Positions 59,989 to 64,000 of a DNA stretch of 64,000 nucleotides are shown piece by piece. The stretch comes from JADJNW01 sp964517145 (GTDB taxonomy: Bacteria > Bacteroidota > Bacteroidia > Chitinophagales > Saprospiraceae). Position numbers and translations under genes: made by a program. Positions within the stretch are counted from its first letter, which is position 1; each line of letters starts with the position of its first letter. Location of the stretch: NCBI GenBank assembly GCA_964517145.1, contig CAZFBN010000009.1, forward strand, positions 1 to 64,000, in the 5' to 3' direction. The notes below the pieces were generated by a model. The model saw only the letters and a list, made by a program, of their open reading frames with translations. It was not told where the DNA came from and ran no database searches.

Positions 59989-61164
59989 ATGGCACAACGG
60001 GATTATTACGAGGTACTCGGCGTTTCAAAAAACGCAGATGCTGATACGATAAAAAAAGCTTATCGCAAGTTGGCAATTCAGTACCACCCTGACAAAAATC
60101 CAGGGGACAAAGCAGCCGAAGAAAAATTTAAAGAAGCTGCCGAAGCCTATGAGGTATTGAGCGATACCGACAAAAAGGCGCGTTATGACCGCTATGGGCA
60201 CGCGGGAGTTGATCCAAATATGGGCGGCTTTGGTAGTAGTGGTGGCATGACGATGGAAGATATTCTTAATCAATTTGGTGATATTTTCGGCGATTCGGGA
60301 AGTCCGTTTGGTCGGTTTTTTGACATGGGCGATGCGCGCGGGCGCAGCAGCGGCGGTACTCGCACACGCGGACAACGGGGTACGAATCTTCGTATCAAAG
60401 TGACTCTGACCTTAGAGGAAATTGCATTGGGTGTAACTAAAAAAATTAAAGTTAAGAAGCAAATTCCTTGTGATGTCTGCAATGGCAGCGGCGCCAAGGA
60501 TAGCAATTCTGTGACCACTTGCCCCACTTGCCGAGGTGCCGGCTATGTGCGTCAGGTAAAGAATACATTTCTAGGGCAGATGCAAACCACCGTCGCTTGT
60601 CCAACTTGTGGAGGTTCCGGTACGACTGTTACTGCTAATTGCCCAAAATGCAAAGGCGATGGCGTGATGTACGGCGAGGAGATGATGGAGATTGAAATTC
60701 CGGCAGGGGTAGAGGAAGGCATGCAATTGTCTTTGAGAGGCAAAGGGAATGCAGGTTTGAAAGGTGGACCTCCGGGGGACTTGCTCATCACCATTGAAGA
60801 GAAGCCACATGATTTTTTGCAACGCGATGGCATGAATCTGGTGCACGATCTTTATATCAATTTTGCCGACGCTGCACTGGGTACCAGTGTTGAAGTACCC
60901 ACAATTGATGGAAAAGTGAAAATCAAAATTCCGCCAGGAACGCAGTCAGGCAAAATTTTCCGATTGAAAGACAAGGGCTTACCTTCTGTGCAAAGCTATG
61001 GGCGGGGCGACCAATTGATTCACGTCAATGTGTGGACGCCAAAAAAATTTACCGAAGAAGAACGACAATTACTCGAACGCTTGCGCAATATGCCCAACTT
61101 TCAGCCACAGCCGTTAAAAGGCGAAAAAGGCTTTTTTGAAAAAATGAGGGATTATTTTAAATAA
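59989..61164 (+). CDS. dnaJ: Chaperone protein DnaJ
   Basis: Co-chaperone of DnaK. 391 residues, type I. J domain with YHPDKNPGD (HPD at about 33-35), Gly/Phe-rich linker (about 72-130), four CxxCxGxG zinc motifs (CDVCNGSG, CPTCRGAG, CPTCGGSG, CPKCKGDG, about 160-228), then the substrate-binding C-terminal domains with PPGTQSGKIFRLKDKGLP. Second gene of grpE-dnaJ. Confidence 0.98.
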   Translation: MAQRDYYEVLGVSKNADADTIKKAYRKLAIQYHPDKNPGDKAAEEKFKEAAEAYEVLSDTDKKARYDRYGHAGVDPNMGGFGSSGGMTMEDILNQFGDIFGDSGSPFGRFFDMGDARGRSSGGTRTRGQRGTNLRIKVTLTLEEIALGVTKKIKVKKQIPCDVCNGSGAKDSNSVTTCPTCRGAGYVRQVKNTFLGQMQTTVACPTCGGSGTTVTANCPKCKGDGVMYGEEMMEIEIPAGVEEGMQLSLRGKGNAGLKGGPPGDLLITIEEKPHDFLQRDGMNLVHDLYINFADAALGTSVEVPTIDGKVKIKIPPGTQSGKIFRLKDKGLPSVQSYGRGDQLIHVNVWTPKKFTEEERQLLERLRNMPNFQPQPLKGEKGFFEKMRDYFK

Positions 61165-61223
61165 TTTTTCCGGTAAATGGGACGTTAGCTCACTTCGTTA
61201 ATGTCTCATTTTATTTTATTCCA

Positions 61224-61703
61224 ATGAAATTATTTTACATTATTACTGCTTTTCTTGCGCTGATTGCATTGGGTTGCGGTCCGAAATATGCCCTCAAAAA
61301 AAGCTACACTATTGAAAATGAAGCCTGGACGTATGCAGATTCTTTGCGGTTTGAATTTGAAATTGCCGATACAATCACATTGTATGATTTGTTATTAGAC
61401 TTGAAACATACTACGGCGTTTGCTTCGCAAAATCTTTATACGCGTATCAGTACGCAATTTCCCGATGGCACTCGCCTGAGCAAGCCGGTTTCATTGGAGT
61501 TAGCCAATGCCGCGGGGGAGTGGCAGGGCAAGTGCAGTTCTAAATCTTGCAATATCGAGATTCCCATTCAGGAGGGGGCGTATTTTAATCAAACTGGTAA
61601 ATATATCGTTATGCTTGAGCAGTTTATGCGCGATAGTGTGGTGAATGGCGTGCAGCGTATTACATTGAAAGTGATGGAAACCGGAAAAGTGCGTAATAAT
61701 TAA
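61224..61703 (+). CDS. gldH: Gliding motility lipoprotein GldH
   Basis: 159 residues. Lipoprotein signal ending LIALGCGP (Cys about 18). The body (YTIENEAWTYADSLRFEFEIADTITLYDLLLDLKHTTAFASQNLYTRISTQFPDGT) is the GldH pattern. GldH was found as a gliding gene in Flavobacterium johnsoniae; its exact molecular role is unresolved. Presence fits a gliding or type IX secretion-bearing lineage. It follows dnaJ by 59 bases. Confidence 0.92.
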   Translation: MKLFYIITAFLALIALGCGPKYALKKSYTIENEAWTYADSLRFEFEIADTITLYDLLLDLKHTTAFASQNLYTRISTQFPDGTRLSKPVSLELANAAGEWQGKCSSKSCNIEIPIQEGAYFNQTGKYIVMLEQFMRDSVVNGVQRITLKVMETGKVRNN

Positions 61704-61716
61704 GGTGTAATTTTAT

Positions 61717-61755
61717 AAAAGTGCGTAATTCCTTGTAAAAAAATCACGCACTTTT
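61717..61755. terminator. Intrinsic terminator after gldH
   Basis: AAAAGTGCGT (61717-61726) and ACGCACTTTT (61746-61755) form a perfect 10-bp stem, followed by GTTGTTTTTAT. It stands between gldH and the convergent small membrane-protein gene. Confidence 0.7.
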
Positions 61756-61773
61756 GTTGTTTTTATAAACGTT

Positions 61774-62199
61774 TTATAAAACTGCCTCTATTTTGCTAAT
61801 CCATTCTTTTGCTTTTTCGCGGAAAAGTCCTAATTGCGTCGGGTCATCCAAATCTGCATCGAAAAATACGATGGTTTGAACGGGTTGAAATTGCAGCTCA
61901 ATTTTATTTGTTCGCTCACCAAGTTTTACTGCATGCACTTGCTTCAAATCTACAATTTGTGCTGCTTGTCCTTGTTGTTGGTTTACAAAAACAAAGCCTT
62001 TATTCGTCTGATCTATGCCAAGTGATTTGCCACGAAAGGTCTCATAATCAGAAAGTTGCAACTGGTGCTGACGCCCTGCATCGAGCAAGTGCTGAATAAA
62101 TTTTTTCTTTTTGTTGCGTTCAGCTTGAATGACTAACCAGAAAGGAATCATACAAACCAATATTACAATTAATATTATGATGATTGTTGAGAAATCCAT
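61774..62199 (-). CDS. Small membrane-anchored protein of unknown function
   Basis: About 141 residues from the ATG at 62197-62199 (MDFSTIIIILIVILVC). One N-terminal membrane segment (about 4-24), a basic stretch ERNKKKKF, then a soluble alpha/beta domain (QLQLSDYETFRGKSLGIDQTNKGFVFV, VDLKQVHAVKLG, IVFFDADLDD). The DYETFRGKSLGID.TNK...FV pattern looks PH-like, but I do not recognise a named family. Likely inner-membrane with the domain in the cytoplasm (positive-inside rule). Confidence 0.75.
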   Translation of the reverse strand: MDFSTIIIILIVILVCMIPFWLVIQAERNKKKKFIQHLLDAGRQHQLQLSDYETFRGKSLGIDQTNKGFVFVNQQQGQAAQIVDLKQVHAVKLGERTNKIELQFQPVQTIVFFDADLDDPTQLGLFREKAKEWISKIEAVL

Positions 62200-62406
62200 T
62201 TTATAATGTTTTAATTTTTTTATCAATAAGAATATTTATTGAGCGTTTTTAATTTATATTTTCACAAAGTGTATCTGATAATCAGTGCTTTAAACTTTAT
62301 GCAAACTCCACCGCGCTGCGTGAAAAAGCTGCTCAATATTACACACCGAATGAATAAATAGATCACTTTGTAAAAAGTGAGGGATTGAAAGAATAGATTA
62401 AATGGA

Positions 62407-62742
62407 TCACCAGAAATAATGGAAAGGATAAATGATTTTAGCAATAAAAATCACCCAATAGGTTGGATGGTTAATGAAAAAGAGATTTTTATAATAATTG
62501 CTAGTGGAAATTAGCTTTTGATTATGATAAGTGTAAAATTTGAAAATATTTTTTTCTAATGCGTTTGGAAGCGTGCCAGAGCTTGGTTTATCGGGCAATA
62601 AAAAAGAAGCGTCGTCATGTGCGAAGAAAAAAGACGCGCCACTCGTTTGTTTTACTTTGAAAATCAATGCTTTATCAATGACTTGCTTGGTGCTATAAGC
62701 CGCCATCAAAGCGATCCATCCATATATGAGTAGCGTGCGCAT
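62407..62742 (-). CDS. Hypothetical small protein with N-terminal hydrophobic segment
   Basis: About 111 residues from the ATG at 62740-62742 (MRTLLIYGWIALMAAYS), with another ATG at 62751. The first 17 residues are signal-like; the rest has no recognisable motif, and the C-terminus is aromatic and hydrophobic (WVIFIAKIIYPFHYFW). A consensus -7 element (TACTTTTG) stands immediately upstream, which supports expression and implies an extremely short leader. No family recognised. Confidence 0.5.
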   Translation of the reverse strand: MRTLLIYGWIALMAAYSTKQVIDKALIFKVKQTSGASFFFAHDDASFLLPDKPSSGTLPNALEKNIFKFYTYHNQKLISTSNYYKNLFFINHPTYWVIFIAKIIYPFHYFW

Positions 62743-62755
62743 GAAAGACATGTAG

Positions 62756-62763
62756 CAAAAGTA
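62756..62763 (-). promoter_or_regulatory. -7 element for the small hypothetical gene
   Basis: TACTTTTG on the minus strand, exact TAnnTTTG, only 13 bases before the ATG at 62742. Transcription would begin at about 62750, so the mRNA is nearly leaderless. Confidence 0.5.
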
Positions 62764-62927
62764 AGCCTTATTTTTCCAACTTTAAAATGAATCTTTTTTT
62801 GAAAAAAACTTGTAAAAGATTTGTTATTGAAGTACTGAACATCCCCTTTTCTCTCTCGTTACAACAGTACAAGTGCCTCGCTAAGTAAAAGCTATTCTAA
62901 ATTTTTAAAACTTTAATTGAGTTTCAT

Positions 62928-63446
62928 ATGAAAAAGATCACCGATATCAGAGGACTATTGGAGCATGAATTGCAGGATTTGTACTCCGCAGAAACACAAA
63001 TTATCGAGGCTTTGCCGCAAATGGAAGAAGCTGCCAGCGATGCGCAACTAAAAAAAGCTTTTAAAACGCACCTGGAGCAGACAAAAAAACAACGCGACCG
63101 CCTTGAAAAAATTGCCAAGCAGATGGATACCCAAGTTGAGGGGCACACTTGCAAAGCCATGCAGGGCTTGGTGAAAGAGGGTCAAGAAGTGATAAAAATG
63201 GCAGCTTCTGATGAAGCACGCGATGCGGCATTAATTGCTGCTGCACAGCGTGTTGAACATTATGAAATTGCAGGATATGGCACTGCTCGCCATTACGCAA
63301 ACATGCTGGGCGAAGACGAAGTGGCAAATCTGCTGGCACAAACGTTGGATGAGGAAAAAGATACCGACGAATTGTTGAATGACCTGGCGATTGAAAAAAT
63401 TAATAAGGAAGCACAGCAGGGTTCTTCCCGCCAAAAGTCACGGTAA
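62928..63446 (+). CDS. Ferritin-like DUF892 (YciE/YciF-type) protein
   Basis: 172 residues forming a four-helix bundle. The DUF892 signature LLEHELQDLYSAETQIIEALPQMEEAA is at residues 10-36, followed by AFKTHLEQTKKQRDRLEKI, and a second pair of helices with AAAQRVEHYEIAGYGTARHYANMLG. Glu/His residues at E13, E21, E50-type positions and ExxH (RVEHYE) can bind a di-metal site. Such proteins are often stress-induced; the exact role is unknown. Single gene with its own terminator. Confidence 0.9.
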   Translation: MKKITDIRGLLEHELQDLYSAETQIIEALPQMEEAASDAQLKKAFKTHLEQTKKQRDRLEKIAKQMDTQVEGHTCKAMQGLVKEGQEVIKMAASDEARDAALIAAAQRVEHYEIAGYGTARHYANMLGEDEVANLLAQTLDEEKDTDELLNDLAIEKINKEAQQGSSRQKSR

Positions 63447-63465
63447 ATTACTATTTACAATATCA

Positions 63466-63506
63466 TAAATACGGTCGTTTGCTTTTGTAGCGGGTGACCG
63501 TATTTA
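63466..63506 (+). terminator. Intrinsic terminator after the ferritin-like gene
   Basis: TAAATACGGTC (63466-63476) and GACCGTATTTA (63496-63506) form a perfect 11-bp stem with a 19-base loop, followed by GTTTTTAT. Confidence 0.75.
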
Positions 63507-63783
63507 GTTTTTATCATAAAAAAAACTAATGGTATCATATGAAATACTTCTTTTACTTTCCGGTGAATGGCTTTTTTCAGGTTGGAACAGCATTTTTTCG
63601 CACGCTGGATAAGCCATTTGATACCGTTAAACAAAATTGTTATATCACTGAAATAGTAAATAAAAAACATTAAGCACATCCTAATTTTTATAAATATTGT
63701 AATTTTCTTAATGCATTTTCTGTTATTCTAGCCAACTTGTTCCTTCCATTTTTTTTAGCGATATTTGTAAGAAATACCGGAAA
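63507..63783. other. Intergenic region, one weak small frame
   Basis: 277 bases between the terminator and the third Uma2 gene. A 44-codon plus-strand frame (63539-63673, MKYFFYFPVNGFF...) exists but has no recognised family, and codon use gives no support. The last 80 bases are AT-rich and hold TTTTTAGCGATATTTG, a loose promoter-like stretch for the Uma2 gene. Confidence 0.3.
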
Positions 63784-64000
63784 ATGACTGCAAAATCAGG
63801 CACCGCGAACCATCCCAAACATTATACTTTGGAAGCGTATTTCGATATGGAATATAAAGCAGAGCAAAAACATGAGTTTTGGAATGGCGAAATACGGGCG
63901 ATGGCATATGCTTCCCCGGAACATGGGCGTATTCAAACCAATTTGTCAGACGAACTCGCAGCTTGTCTTAAAGCCAAAGGCTGTATGCGTTACACCTCGG
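63784..64000 (+). CDS. Uma2-family (DUF820) protein, N-terminal part (cut by window end)
   Basis: 72 codons up to the window edge. HYTLEAYFDMEYKAEQKHEFWNGEIRAMAYASPEHGRIQ aligns with the starts of the two Uma2 genes at 49232 and 49861 (TLEEY...EY.SE..H.F..G.I..M.YAS..H). It is more divergent from them than they are from each other. The catalytic PD and ExK segments lie beyond the window. Confidence 0.88.
   Translation, partial: MTAKSGTANHPKHYTLEAYFDMEYKAEQKHEFWNGEIRAMAYASPEHGRIQTNLSDELAACLKAKGCMRYTS

Noticed and set aside
1..64000. CRISPR arrays, insertion sequences, prophage genes, rRNA operons
   Set aside because: No regularly spaced repeats with unique spacers, no transposase or integrase reading frames, no phage structural genes and no rRNA sequence were seen on either strand.

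Overview
The window reads as chromosome of a Bacteroidota bacterium, most likely from the Saprospiraceae or a neighbouring group. The evidence is a gliding-motility lipoprotein gldH, a DUF4175 protein, a TonB-dependent receptor paired with a DUF4249 lipoprotein, paired OmpH/Skp chaperones, an F-ATPase cluster that stops at atpG, Uma2-family genes, and many -7 promoter elements of the Bacteroidota form TAnnTTTG. The family-level placement is inference. Most of the content is housekeeping. No rRNA, CRISPR array, prophage or insertion sequence was seen; there is one tRNA (Val, TAC).

Layout. 1-6.4 kb (minus strand): the 5' end of mvaD, the threonine operon thrA-thrB-thrC, ybeY and an RsbW-like anti-sigma kinase. 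6.4-18.5 kb: DUF4175 protein, M1 peptidase, alpha/beta hydrolase, an OmpA-family lipoprotein, DUF4249 lipoprotein and TonB receptor. 18.6-31.1 kb: recJ, ridA, prfA, two ompH genes, hutH, an M48 peptidase, a GIY-YIG protein, tRNA-Val, an AsmA-like protein, a MazG-like hydrolase, dtd and an SRAP/YedK gene. 31.1-31.85 kb: a gene-free, AT-rich stretch with a cluster of DnaA boxes, proposed as oriC. 31.8-38.1 kb: ctaA, aat, bcp, htpG (with a sigma-54-type promoter) and nadE. 38.2-43.05 kb (minus strand): a small accessory block with a 1079-residue Roco (LRR-GTPase-COR) protein, a DUF433/DUF5615 toxin-antitoxin-like pair, an 83-residue protein and a DUF6155 protein. 43.2-50.5 kb: dnaX, a Crp/Fnr regulator, a UvrD-like helicase-nuclease and two Uma2 genes. 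50.7-56.3 kb: atpB-E-F-H-A-G. 56.5-64 kb: a sugar nucleotidyltransferase, an aminoglycoside-adenylyltransferase-like gene, a flavin reductase, grpE-dnaJ, gldH, small membrane proteins, a ferritin-like protein and a third Uma2 gene cut by the window end.

The most interesting signals are outside ordinary gene calls. (1) A candidate replication origin at about 31.31-31.80 kb. It is flanked at distance by three parS-like palindromes at 143, 498 and 46559, so the window is probably the origin domain of the chromosome. (2) A run of ten A residues in dnaX where slippage in either direction meets a stop at once; this would yield a short gamma form as known for Thermus dnaX. (3) A -24/-12 sigma-54-type promoter in front of htpG. 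(4) A Roco protein whose LRR region is visibly more AT-rich than its GTPase-COR part and contains an internal duplication, next to a toxin-antitoxin-like pair. (5) Several families of short dispersed repeats and hairpins, some overlapping stop codons (recJ, prfA) or lying inside coding sequence (dnaX, ctaA).
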